The translations under genes and the position numbers were made by a program. Below the pieces are notes generated by a model. That model worked only from the letters and a program-made list of their open reading frames with translations, had not been told where the DNA came from and searched no databases. DNA of 64,000 nt from Candidatus Gastranaerophilales bacterium. Lineage in GTDB: Bacteria > Cyanobacteriota > Vampirovibrionia > Gastranaerophilales > Gastranaerophilaceae. This document shows, piece after piece, positions 1-7,534 of the stretch; the first letter of the stretch is position 1; every line of letters starts with the position of its first letter. The DNA lies in contig CALUTD010000001.1 in the NCBI GenBank assembly GCA_944323625.1, positions 1 through 64,000 on the forward strand, written 5' to 3'.

Positions 1-1
1 T

Positions 2-34
2 AGAGGTAATCTGTCCGAAGCTTTAGGACTGTAA
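2..34 (+). CDS. Possible 3' tail of a gene entering from the left edge
   Basis: The first bases read as ten sense codons (RGNLSEALGL) followed by TAA, and then by a T-rich stretch. This could be the C-terminus of a + strand gene starting outside the window. The fragment is too short to identify a family, and a chance reading is possible. Confidence 0.25.
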   Translation, partial: RGNLSEALGL

Positions 35-134
35 TTTTTATTTTTTATTTTTTTTGTTTATAAATATTAAAAATATCGAGCGGAAAATTTTATTTTTTTA
101 TTTATTAAATTAAAGAATAACTTCAAAAATGATA

Positions 135-186
135 AGTTCCTGAACCGGCAGAGCCGGCTTCTAACTAGATTAACTTATTTTTGACC
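135..186 (-). repeat. Dispersed hairpin repeat, copy 1
   Basis: Read on the minus strand, a hairpin CCGGC-TCT-GCCGG (145-157) lies between the flanks GTTAGAAG and TTCAGGAA. A second copy at 4115-4143 has similar flanks but a changed, still paired stem. The adjoining 160-186 segment (CTAGATTAACTTATTTTTGAC) also recurs, inverted, in the 60-bp tandem repeats at 27.3 kb. The rest of the 35-351 gap is AT-rich and I see no gene in it. Confidence 0.55.
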
Positions 187-351
187 TAAATCAACTACGC
201 AAGGTTTGTTTTCTGCGCTTTCAGGATAACATCATAAGTTTATATATACTAAAATAAGTTTTTTAAGATAATAATTTACTCTTTTGTTCTAATTATAAAA
301 CAAATGAAATTCAAATTCTGTCATCTAATTACGTAACATATACAATTTACA

Positions 352-1029
352 TTATTTTCCCAAGTAATTTAATATACAAGAGAATCCTGTTCCTGTATTT
401 GTATTGCAATCTGATTCTATTTGAGAAGGTGAAGCATCTTTATATGCCGGTACAAACCCGTTTTCCGTAAAAACTCCGGCAAAAACATCTTTGCCTATAG
501 TATTAGGACCTTTTGCCCCATCAATATCAAAGTTTATTACCATTGCGGTGTTTTGTGAAGGCAATACTTTATAATCACTATATATACCGCCTTTCTGATC
601 CACATTCATACTAATAAAAGAACCGTCATTTAAAACTACAGAAATAACATTAACTCCAATCCCGACCCCATCGTTTTGCCATGTATAATATCCGCCCTTT
701 AAATACTTAGTTTTGCCTTCACTCCAGCAGCCCTTAGTGTTATAGCATACTTTAGTTATACTTAAATATGGGGCCAAATAAATATCGAACCATTCTTTCA
801 TTGCTTGATTATCATCATCTATAACCTCAAAATCCGTATCACCGCCGTTAGCCTTTACATAAGTCATAGCATTTGCAATTGTAGAGTACATCTTTCTTAT
901 TCGGGATTTCTTTGCTTCTTCCTGATAATTAGATGTAATAATGGGCACAGTTATAGCTGCAATGATTCCTATAATAACAAGAGTAATAAGAACTTCTGAA
1001 AGCGTAAATGAAGCTTTTTTACAAGACAA
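352..1029 (-). CDS. Type IV prepilin-like / pseudopilin protein with G10-tract leader
   Basis: The protein has a prepilin-type N-terminus, FTLSEVLITLVIIGIIAA, after a short basic leader: the peptidase site precedes Phe, Glu is at mature position 5, and one hydrophobic helix follows. Proteins of this class are processed by prepilin peptidase and build pili or type II secretion pseudopili. The C-terminal part carries DIDGAKGPNTIGKD, also seen in modified form in the prepilin at 27.6 kb. Within the open frame the only start is TTG at 1029, without a good ribosome site. A much better start, ATG at 1091 with AGGA upstream, lies beyond a ten-G tract (1058-1067) and is one base out of frame. With eleven G the leader reads MNTSFNSYGGGGK and joins this frame. 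Identity as a prepilin is firm; the pilus type is unknown. Confidence 0.85.
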   Translation of the reverse strand: MSCKKASFTLSEVLITLVIIGIIAAITVPIITSNYQEEAKKSRIRKMYSTIANAMTYVKANGGDTDFEVIDDDNQAMKEWFDIYLAPYLSITKVCYNTKGCWSEGKTKYLKGGYYTWQNDGVGIGVNVISVVLNDGSFISMNVDQKGGIYSDYKVLPSQNTAMVINFDIDGAKGPNTIGKDVFAGVFTENGFVPAYKDASPSQIESDCNTNTGTGFSCILNYLGK

Positions 1030-1057
1030 AGAATCTTGAAAAACTGCCTTGATTTTA

Positions 1058-1067
1058 CCCCCCCCCC
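1058..1067 (-). repeat. G10 homopolymer in prepilin leader (possible phase-variation tract)
   Basis: Ten consecutive G on the coding strand lie 24 bases after the ATG at 1091. As written, the ATG frame terminates inside the hydrophobic-helix coding region. One added G, or two removed, fuses it to the prepilin frame. The same arrangement occurs at 27538-27547. Confidence 0.7.
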
Positions 1068-1113
1068 GTAGCTGTTAAATGATGTATTCATAATTTATTC
1101 CTATCTGTTTAAA

Positions 1114-1145
1114 ATTATATTAGCATATATCAGTTCTTTTGACAA
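1114..1145 (-). promoter_or_regulatory. Candidate promoter of the prepilin gene
   Basis: On the minus strand TTGTCA (1145-1140) is followed by TAATATAAT; TATAAT is at 1119-1114. The spacer is 17 to the TAATAT register and 20 to TATAAT. It lies about 25 bases before the ATG at 1091, which supports that ATG as the real translation start. Confidence 0.4.
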
Positions 1146-1149
1146 TATT

Positions 1150-1187
1150 AAAAACAAAAAAGGGGCAAATATAAAACTTGCTCCCCA
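1150..1187 (-). terminator. Rho-independent terminator of the rhodanese gene
   Basis: On the minus strand an imperfect GGGGAGCAA / TTGCCCC hairpin is followed by TTTTTTGTTTTT, about 55 bases past the rhodanese stop codon. Confidence 0.6.
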
Positions 1188-1241
1188 ATTTATTTTCTTT
1201 ATATCAAAAAATGCTGCTAAATTATGAAGTAAAAACTATAT

Positions 1242-1676
1242 TTAGTTTTCTTCATCATTATTTTTATCGGCCTCTTCATAATCATCGGTATCTGTTTTTA
1301 TAATATCAAATTCAAATTTTTTCCATTCTTTAAACCCACCCCTTAATATTACTGCAGGATAATGTTTTTCTATTAATTCAAGAGCAGTATTATACGCTCT
1401 TGGGCAAGAATCAGAGTATGTATATACAACTGTTACTTTGTCTTTATCTAACATTTGTACATGATCTTTTGCTTCTTTGTACGGAATGTGCACTGCATAA
1501 GGAATATGACCTTCAATATAATCATTATATTCTCTTACATCGACAATATTTATTGTATTTATTCTATGTACTATAATTTCATCTAATGTGAACGGGCCGA
1601 CAGTAAAAGATATAATATCTTCAAAATATTTTTTAGCTCTTGATAAATCTTTTGTAATATCACTATGTCCAAACAT
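1242..1676 (-). CDS. Rhodanese-domain protein
   Basis: A single rhodanese domain fills about residues 32-121 of 144. The N-terminal signature VDVREYNDYIEGHIPYAVHI is followed by the active-site loop YSDSCPRA with the candidate persulfide cysteine at Cys91, and by the closing GGFKEW. Such proteins carry sulfane sulfur; the acceptor cannot be told here. I chose the ATG at 1676 because AAAGGAA sits just before it; the frame stays open to 1742 without a comparable site. An acidic tail (EEADKNNDEEN) ends the protein. It has its own terminator and no obvious operon partner. Confidence 0.85.
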   Translation of the reverse strand: MFGHSDITKDLSRAKKYFEDIISFTVGPFTLDEIIVHRINTINIVDVREYNDYIEGHIPYAVHIPYKEAKDHVQMLDKDKVTVVYTYSDSCPRAYNTALELIEKHYPAVILRGGFKEWKKFEFDIIKTDTDDYEEADKNNDEEN

Positions 1677-1847
1677 AAAAATTCCTTTCGTAAATTTGTG
1701 ACTTAACAAATTAAACATTGAAATTATGATATACAAATTCACCAGTTGAGCTGTTTTTTAGGAGTAATTTTTTAGTGTCATCTAAAAACAATTTTGGTCG
1801 TCTTGTTACATAAAATTGTATATTTTTAACTTATATGTATTTAAAAA

Positions 1848-1882
1848 AAAAGACGGACTGATTATTTTTTCAGTCCGTCTTT
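1848..1882 (-). terminator. Rho-independent terminator of hsp20
   Basis: AAGACGGACTGA / TCAGTCCGTCTT hairpin, followed on the minus strand by a run of nine T. It begins just beyond the Hsp20 stop codon. Confidence 0.75.
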
Positions 1883-1890
1883 CTCCCTGT

Positions 1891-2346
1891 TTATTTAACG
1901 ATGATTTTTTTACTTTGATCTTTTACTTTTTGTATTTTTGGGGCGGTAATTTTTAATATACCGTGTTCAAGTTTTGCCTCTGTTTTTTCAATATCAATTT
2001 CTTCAGGCAATTGAATAGTTCTTGAAAATTCGCCGTAATTGAATTCTGAATGCTTATAGTTCTTTTCTTCTTCTTTTGTTTCATCATATTTTTTAGCATT
2101 AATTCTCAGATAATTTTCTTCAATTTCAATGTCTAAATCTTCTTTTTTTATTCCGGGTAATTCCGCTTTTATATCATATTCTTTGCCTTTATCCGAAACT
2201 TCAATAGGCATTGAGAACTTTTCTGCATCCTGCCAATATTCTGCCTGCGGGAAATAACTGTCAAAGTGTCTGTTTAATAAAGAACTGATTTCATCGTTAA
2301 CCGTTCTGATAAAATTGTCAGGTGTTTTTCTTACTAAGAACTTCAT
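1891..2346 (-). CDS. Small heat-shock protein, Hsp20/alpha-crystallin family
   Basis: 151 residues with the alpha-crystallin domain from about residue 45 to the end: PIEVSDKGKEYDIKAELPG, then KKEDLDIEIEENYLRI, and the closing LEHGILKITAPK that matches the family's G-x-L signature. These ATP-independent holdase chaperones bind unfolding proteins in the cytoplasm and form oligomers. The start at 2346 is chosen because AGGAGAG lies 5-6 bases upstream; an in-frame start six codons earlier would overlap that site. The C-terminus KKIIVK resembles the I-x-I/V oligomerisation tail. It is monocistronic, with a clear terminator. Confidence 0.93.
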   Translation of the reverse strand: MKFLVRKTPDNFIRTVNDEISSLLNRHFDSYFPQAEYWQDAEKFSMPIEVSDKGKEYDIKAELPGIKKEDLDIEIEENYLRINAKKYDETKEEEKNYKHSEFNYGEFSRTIQLPEEIDIEKTEAKLEHGILKITAPKIQKVKDQSKKIIVK

Positions 2347-2444
2347 AATAATCTCTCCTTTCAATTTATTATTACTTTCAACACTTACGTTATAACTCTT
2401 TTTTACATCAATATTGATTTTTTTAACTTTTATTTAACATTTTA

Positions 2445-2486
2445 AAAATTTTTATAAAAATTACGGCTCAAATATTGAACCGTAAT
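2445..2486 (-). terminator. Probable terminator of the FlhA-like gene
   Basis: ATTACGG-CTCAA / TTGAACCGTAAT hairpin with one mismatch, followed on the minus strand by an AT-rich tail with short T runs. It is 26 bases past the stop codon. Confidence 0.5.
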
Positions 2487-2511
2487 ACAATAATATTTTA
2501 TAGTTTTCATT

Positions 2512-3969
2512 CTATATTAAGGCTAAAATCTTTAACGGATATTCAAAAAGTAGCTCTTCTCTTGCAAGAACTTTTATATTCGGAACAAGTTGAGATAATA
2601 TTAAATAAATAATATGCCTTATTTTCATTGGAGCTATTAGAATTATTTCTTTTTCTCCGGGGCTAAATTTAGCAGCTTTTTCTTTTAATATAGCAACTAC
2701 TTCTTCTATCTTTTTGCTCTCGATTCTTATTACTTCATCTTCTGATTTATCTCCGAGAAAAGATTTTATACTCTGTTCAGAAAGTTCATAAGCATAAATT
2801 ACGGAATCTTTTTCATTCGCAGCCGATTTACTTATTTGACGTGCAAAAGCTACTCTTATTCTTGATAATAATTGTTCTTTATCCGTCTCATCCGCAAAAT
2901 CATTTATTTTTTCAAACACATATATTATATCTTTTATTGAGACCTTTTCTTTTATAAGATTTGCTAAAATATATTTTAGCTCTGCAACTGACATATAATC
3001 GGGAATTATATTTTCTACTAAATATAAATTTTGATTTCCTACTATTTCTATATATCGGTTAATGTCAGAGTAATCAAATATATCATCAATGTATTTTACC
3101 GCAACGTATTCAATCAATCTTGCAATATAATCTGCAGTATCAATTCCTTTTAACCAAAAATCTCTAGATTTTTCTTCATTTATCCATACAATGTCATAAC
3201 CTGTTACAGGATCTTTATCTCTATATGAGTCATTTGGCAGTTTTTCCATATTAAGTTCTTCGGTAAAAAACATATTATGATTACAATATGCGTGCGAATT
3301 AACTACCGGAATCCCCCTAACTTTTAAGGAAAATTCATTCTCTTCAAGTGTATCATCTATTTCTATCTTAATCTTAGGAATTATATATCCTAAATTTTCT
3401 GTCAAATTCTGCCTTATAAGTACTATTTGAGACAGCATGTTGTATTCATTGTTATTATCTAATATATCGAGTAATTCTTCCGAGAGAGAAAGTGTAATTT
3501 TATGTTCACCCAGTTTCTGCTCCATAATATCGGGAGAAATTACTTTTGCAAGCTTCTTTTTCAGTTCCTCAAGTTCATTTATGTGTTTTGATATTTCTTC
3601 ATTTAAAATGGCTCTTGAATCTTCGGAAGTTTCATCAATTAGTGACTTTACCTGTGCTATTTTTGCTCTCTTTTCTTTTATTTTTTTTTGGATATCAAGA
3701 CAGAGTTCATAAGGGTCAAGCTCGGGATTTATAATTCTTTCTATCCTGGATTTAAAATTTAATAAATCTAAATTCTCATTTTCATATTCATTTTCAACCT
3801 CTTGAATAAAAATACAGTTGTATTGCAAGCCTTCTTCACTTTCAACTTCCTGAATAGAATATATATCCCATCCTTCATTTGACATATCATTTAAAAGCTT
3901 TTCCAGTTTTTCGTTATCATCAAACGGAGATGTTCTTATTGTATATACATTTTTTGTTTGTCTATGCAT
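2512..3969 (-). CDS. Soluble paralogue of the FlhA cytoplasmic domain
   Basis: 485 residues with no membrane helix. Residues 1-60 resemble the small DUF4177-type domain (MSNEGWDIYSIQEVE). Residues 75-150 are a charged coiled coil. From about residue 160 to the end the protein follows the cytoplasmic domain of FlhA: NLGYIIPKIKI, then LKYILANLIKEKVSIKDIIY against LRKIFVNLIREKVSIKDIIY in the FlhA of this window, and LSRIRVAFARQI against LSERLRAALGRQI. FlhA's domain is the docking ring of the flagellar type III export gate; this copy lacks the eight-helix pore. A role as export regulator, chaperone dock or decoy is inference. It lies 32 kb from the flagellar operon with no flagellar neighbours. 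Confidence 0.8.
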   Translation of the reverse strand: MHRQTKNVYTIRTSPFDDNEKLEKLLNDMSNEGWDIYSIQEVESEEGLQYNCIFIQEVENEYENENLDLLNFKSRIERIINPELDPYELCLDIQKKIKEKRAKIAQVKSLIDETSEDSRAILNEEISKHINELEELKKKLAKVISPDIMEQKLGEHKITLSLSEELLDILDNNNEYNMLSQIVLIRQNLTENLGYIIPKIKIEIDDTLEENEFSLKVRGIPVVNSHAYCNHNMFFTEELNMEKLPNDSYRDKDPVTGYDIVWINEEKSRDFWLKGIDTADYIARLIEYVAVKYIDDIFDYSDINRYIEIVGNQNLYLVENIIPDYMSVAELKYILANLIKEKVSIKDIIYVFEKINDFADETDKEQLLSRIRVAFARQISKSAANEKDSVIYAYELSEQSIKSFLGDKSEDEVIRIESKKIEEVVAILKEKAAKFSPGEKEIILIAPMKIRHIIYLILSQLVPNIKVLAREELLFEYPLKILALI

Positions 3970-4114
3970 AATGTATCCTTATTTGCCTGTTTATTACCTT
4001 ATCAGCTTTAAATTATATATAATTTTACCAACTTTTATATAAAATTAAAAGCAATTTTGAAAATATTTTTTAAAAAAAATTCTCATTATACTTAAGGTAT
4101 TTAAAGCTAATATA

Positions 4115-4143
4115 GTTCTAAGCCAACTCTGTTGGTTCAGGGG
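4115..4143 (+). repeat. Dispersed hairpin repeat, copy 2
   Basis: GTTCTAAG, then the hairpin CCAAC-TCT-GTTGG (4123-4135), then TTCAGGGG. Compared with the inverted copy at 135-186, the stem differs by two base changes on each arm and remains fully paired. Confidence 0.55.
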
Positions 4144-4492
4144 AGGCAGGAAAATCATTAATTTATTTTATAAATTTTATCTTCATTGCTTCAAGCTATC
4201 ATGTCATGCCGGTAGGAGCCTGAGCTCACTCCGCTTCTTGGATTTTCCTTTCGGCTCAATCTTGTATCTCCGCTTTCAGAAACCTTTCGATTTCTTGCGC
4301 TTCGACCGATTTTCGCCTCTTCGGCGTTCCGCTTCGCTTAAAAATAGGTAAATTTTTGTTAAATAAAGTTGAGCAAAGCTAGAAACCCGCCGCTGTGGGC
4401 GGAAAATCCGCTCCTCAGGATGACAATTGAAGTATGTGTGACATCTAGCCCTCGGGCTCGTTCGGCTGTGCCTCAACTCAAACAATAAGTAG

Positions 4493-4521
4493 GATGCGGT
4501 AAATCATTGATTTACCGCATC
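4493..4521. repeat. Perfect 13-bp-arm palindrome
   Basis: GATGCGGTAAATC - ATT - GATTTACCGCATC: two 13-base arms around a three-base loop. No T run follows on either strand, so it does not look like a terminator. It could be an operator, a recombination site or part of a mobile repeat. Confidence 0.6.
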
Positions 4522-4770
4522 AATAATGTATTTGTTTCGGTAATCAAAGATTACTGTTCGTTTTGTAACAAAAAGTTATTCACAACACTTCGGGCGTCTT
4601 GGATTTTTCTGTCTTTCGGGCAAGTCGTTCATTACGCTATCGCTGTCATTCACTATTGCCCTCATATACTCGGGCTTTCGCCCTTTCGAAAAATCCGCTT
4701 ATCGTGAAATTTTGTTCGGACAATATACTTTTCCTGTTGTCTTTTAAGTTTATTTGCTATTATTTTTTTA

Positions 4771-4796
4771 CACAAAAAAAAGGTCGCATAGCGACC
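4771..4796 (-). terminator. Rho-independent terminator, minus strand
   Basis: GGTCGC-TAT-GCGACC hairpin followed on the minus strand by eight T. It is about 140 bases beyond the stop codon of the secreted protein at 4936 and is the likely end of that transcript. Confidence 0.6.
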
Positions 4797-4935
4797 ACAG
4801 TCTTGTTATGGAGAAAAGGAGTGAAGGAAAATAAGTAATAAGAAAATTATTTATTCTCTATATTATATTAATTCCCATATTTGAATATATATAACATATA
4901 TATTCAGTATATATTAATAAAATTTACAAAAAATT

Positions 4936-5715
4936 TTAACCTCTGATAACTGAATCTTTTGTTATTTTTATTTGAAAAATGCTGCCTGCCGGCAAGGTTA
5001 ATGATTTTCCCTTTGTGAATATTGTTATAAAAGGTGCAGCTGCAAAATTTACTGTATATACAACAGCGCCGCCCAGTAATGGTACAAATGATAAAATATT
5101 AACTACAGGTATTGCAGACATAACACTTGCACAAGTCTGTGTAGCGCGAAAAACTTTTTTCCCCGGAGTCATAACTTTAGAGAAATTGCTCCAATAAGAG
5201 CGTTTACCTTTTATATTGCCTAAAAATACTTTTTTTGAATTCGCCAGGCTGACTTTTGTATCTATTTTTGACATTATGCCATTGAAATAAATTTCATCTA
5301 TTTTAAGTTCAATTAAACCTCCGTTTCCTGTCATTTGAGCAGGATGAGAGTCGGTTACGGTTCCTTTAAATATTGTACCCGCAGGAATAATTTGACCTTC
5401 TTTTGTTACTAGACCTTGAGAAGCTATAAATGATATTTTAGAACCCTTTGCAGTTCTGTCAGATATAGCCTTAGTTAATTGCAGGTTAATTTTTGTTCCG
5501 TGCACAATTGTGAAAGATGAGCCAATAGGATTATATTTTGTTGTTTGTATCTGAACCGGAGTATCGGCTTCGGAAGTTGGGAGAGGGGGAAGTGTAGATT
5601 CTTCTATATTATATGTTTTTCTTATTTGTTCATCTATAGAAGAGTCAAACTCTACGGCAAATGCTGAAGAATTAAAGAAACATACCAACAGAAATATACA
5701 AACTATTCTTTTCAT
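4936..5715 (-). CDS. Secreted protein with SLH-protein-like C-terminal beta domain
   Basis: 259 residues. A signal peptide (MKRIVCIFLLVCFFNSSAFA) is followed by a short acidic and proline-containing stretch and, from about residue 68, a domain with the pattern L-x-L-x3-IS...G(S/D)(K/R)...PAGT/S...G-x-V...L-x-(I/F)-(D/N)-x-I-x-F. The same pattern occurs in the C-terminal third of the SLH protein at 19860-21887, so I see the two as relatives. Near residues 195-235 is a hydrophobic segment (VVNILSFVPLLGGAVVY), and the chain ends with a second PAGSIFQIKI strand. The function is unknown; an envelope or surface role is likely. Confidence 0.6.
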   Translation of the reverse strand: MKRIVCIFLLVCFFNSSAFAVEFDSSIDEQIRKTYNIEESTLPPLPTSEADTPVQIQTTKYNPIGSSFTIVHGTKINLQLTKAISDRTAKGSKISFIASQGLVTKEGQIIPAGTIFKGTVTDSHPAQMTGNGGLIELKIDEIYFNGIMSKIDTKVSLANSKKVFLGNIKGKRSYWSNFSKVMTPGKKVFRATQTCASVMSAIPVVNILSFVPLLGGAVVYTVNFAAAPFITIFTKGKSLTLPAGSIFQIKITKDSVIRG

Positions 5716-5765
5716 AATTATATTTTAGTATTAAGCGAAAAAATTTTACTCAATTAAATGAGTGA

Positions 5766-7532
5766 TTATTTTTTATTTTTTAAATTTTGTTCTGACTTTA
5801 AATTATAGTCTTTCGGAACAATATCCGAAACTAAATTTGTATATTCGTCTTTTACTATATTAGTTATTGAACCGGTTTGTTTATATTTTTGATAAAGCTT
5901 ATCACAGTATGACCCGATTTTACCTAAAATAGCACCCGAAACAAATGAGAATATAAGGTTCTTAGCACCTGACATCATCTTTGTTGTTCCGTATATGAAT
6001 GTTGCAAATGTACCTACTAAAGGAATACACGTATTTAATACTTTAGAAATCTTTTCATCCTTGTCTTCGCCGGTTGCTATTGCAATTGCTCCCGTTCCTA
6101 TCGGGAAAATAAGTGATAATACATCAGTAGGTGCAGAACCTACTTTAAGTTCCGCTTGTTTAAGAAAATATTCTCCGGCCTCTAAATTGGCAGCTTTATC
6201 TAAATTATTTTTAATGCCTGAATACATTTTACTGAATTCTTTATAATCAGTATCGGACATAATATTTTGTTTATTAAGTCCTTTTAAAAGAGTCATTATT
6301 TCTTCAAGTATGCCTTTTGAATTATTTCCGGATTGTTCAACCGCTTTTGATATTCCTTCTAGACGGCGAAGCATGTTTTGCTGTTCTGTTTGGTTATAAT
6401 TGCCGCTTTTCGTTACAAGGTTTTTAAGGTTATCTATATTTTCCAATATTTGAGTCGATATTTTTTGTCTTAACTCCGATTCATTTTGTCCTGAACATGA
6501 TTTAAATTTATCAAAATTTTGTTTTAAATTTTGCACCGCTTCTCTTGTTTGAGAATCTGAGGGTTTTACATATTCTGAGAAATTATTTAATTTATTTTTA
6601 ATGTTGCCATATATGTGAGAAATGTTATTTGTAACTTCTCTTTTCCCTTTTAATATTTCTTTTTCAAGTGTTTTTTGTGCATCCTTTGTGACATCTTCGG
6701 TTACATACGAAGTGTAATTTTTAAGCTTAAATAAACTATTTTTATCTTTGAAAAATCTGTTATAAATCTCATCCGAAACATTGGAAATAAGTTTAGTACG
6801 CTTTTTATCCCTGGCTTTTCTTGCCCCTAGACTAAAATTATTATCATAAGTGTTTTCCAATTGCTGCGAAAGAGAAGAAAGTTTTTGTGTTAGTTCTTGT
6901 AATGTATAAGTTTCATTTTTAATTTTGATTTTAGTTGCAGGATTCAGTTCGGATAAATTACCGGTGCTATAGTGTTTTAAAAGAGAAGACATATCACGGA
7001 CTTTTATTTCTGCTTTGCTGTATTGTTTACCCAGTGTTTTATCAACAATTTTTTTGAATACAGAGGTTGACTTATCTGCAAAAGCAGAAGTAACTTTGGT
7101 TTTTCTGAATAATTTATTTGCCATCCAATCTTTAAATGCTGTAAAGTTAGATGTAGCCTGGAGTCCTTCAATAGTTCTTTTTGTGCCTTTTCTTGCATAA
7201 TATACTGCAGAGTTTGCAGCATTTTTTGTAGATTTATGGCTTGATTCCGCAATTTTATCCGATAGATGTTCCGTTATTTTGGAAAGTTTTTTAAACGAGC
7301 CGCCATGGAATCCTTTTGCGAATACAAGCCCTAAAATACCTGCAGTCAGAATTGTTGAAGCAAGTGTTGAACCAAATAAAATTTTCTTTTTCTTAGCTTT
7401 TTTTCGTATGTAAATAGAATCATCTTCTAAAGCAGAACCTGCAAGAGGATTCATTTTTTTTTGCCCCGTCAGATTGTAGCGGGGGAAATTGCTAAATATA
7501 TTATTATTTTGTATTGTATTATTTTGAACCAT
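5766..7532 (-). CDS. Membrane-anchored coiled-coil protein of unknown function
   Basis: 588 residues. A polar N-terminus ends in a basic cluster (RKKAKKKK), then one membrane helix (LASTILTAGILGLVFA) followed by KGFHGGSFKK. Residues 95-470 are mostly charged and helical. A second hydrophobic region near residues 480-550 (VLSLIFPIGTGAIAIATG, LVGTFATFIYGTT, LIFSFVSGAILG) could form two or three further helices. No family is recognised. It follows the 163-residue protein by two bases, so the two are co-transcribed. That partner shows the same order of basic cluster, hydrophobic helix and KG-HG motif. Confidence 0.6.
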   Translation of the reverse strand: MVQNNTIQNNNIFSNFPRYNLTGQKKMNPLAGSALEDDSIYIRKKAKKKKILFGSTLASTILTAGILGLVFAKGFHGGSFKKLSKITEHLSDKIAESSHKSTKNAANSAVYYARKGTKRTIEGLQATSNFTAFKDWMANKLFRKTKVTSAFADKSTSVFKKIVDKTLGKQYSKAEIKVRDMSSLLKHYSTGNLSELNPATKIKIKNETYTLQELTQKLSSLSQQLENTYDNNFSLGARKARDKKRTKLISNVSDEIYNRFFKDKNSLFKLKNYTSYVTEDVTKDAQKTLEKEILKGKREVTNNISHIYGNIKNKLNNFSEYVKPSDSQTREAVQNLKQNFDKFKSCSGQNESELRQKISTQILENIDNLKNLVTKSGNYNQTEQQNMLRRLEGISKAVEQSGNNSKGILEEIMTLLKGLNKQNIMSDTDYKEFSKMYSGIKNNLDKAANLEAGEYFLKQAELKVGSAPTDVLSLIFPIGTGAIAIATGEDKDEKISKVLNTCIPLVGTFATFIYGTTKMMSGAKNLIFSFVSGAILGKIGSYCDKLYQKYKQTGSITNIVKDEYTNLVSDIVPKDYNLKSEQNLKNKK

Positions 7533-7534
7533 AG

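Larger units (their letters stand above)
3970..4935. repeat. Repeat-rich intergenic region
   Basis: This 966-bp gap is visibly richer in G+C than its surroundings between about 4190 and 4720. It holds the second copy of the hairpin repeat (4115-4143), CCGCC-GCTGTG-GGCGG at 4386-4402, a perfect palindrome at 4493-4521 and a 25-base sequence shared with 18.3 kb. Short open frames here have poor starts and no recognisable protein style, so I treat the region as non-coding dispersed repeats. Confidence 0.5.

Noticed and set aside
4276-4838. Three short open frames (69, 66 and 79 codons) in the 4-5 kb gap
   Set aside because: They overlap repeat-like, unusually G+C-rich DNA and hairpins, lack ribosome sites, and their translations have no domain-like pattern.
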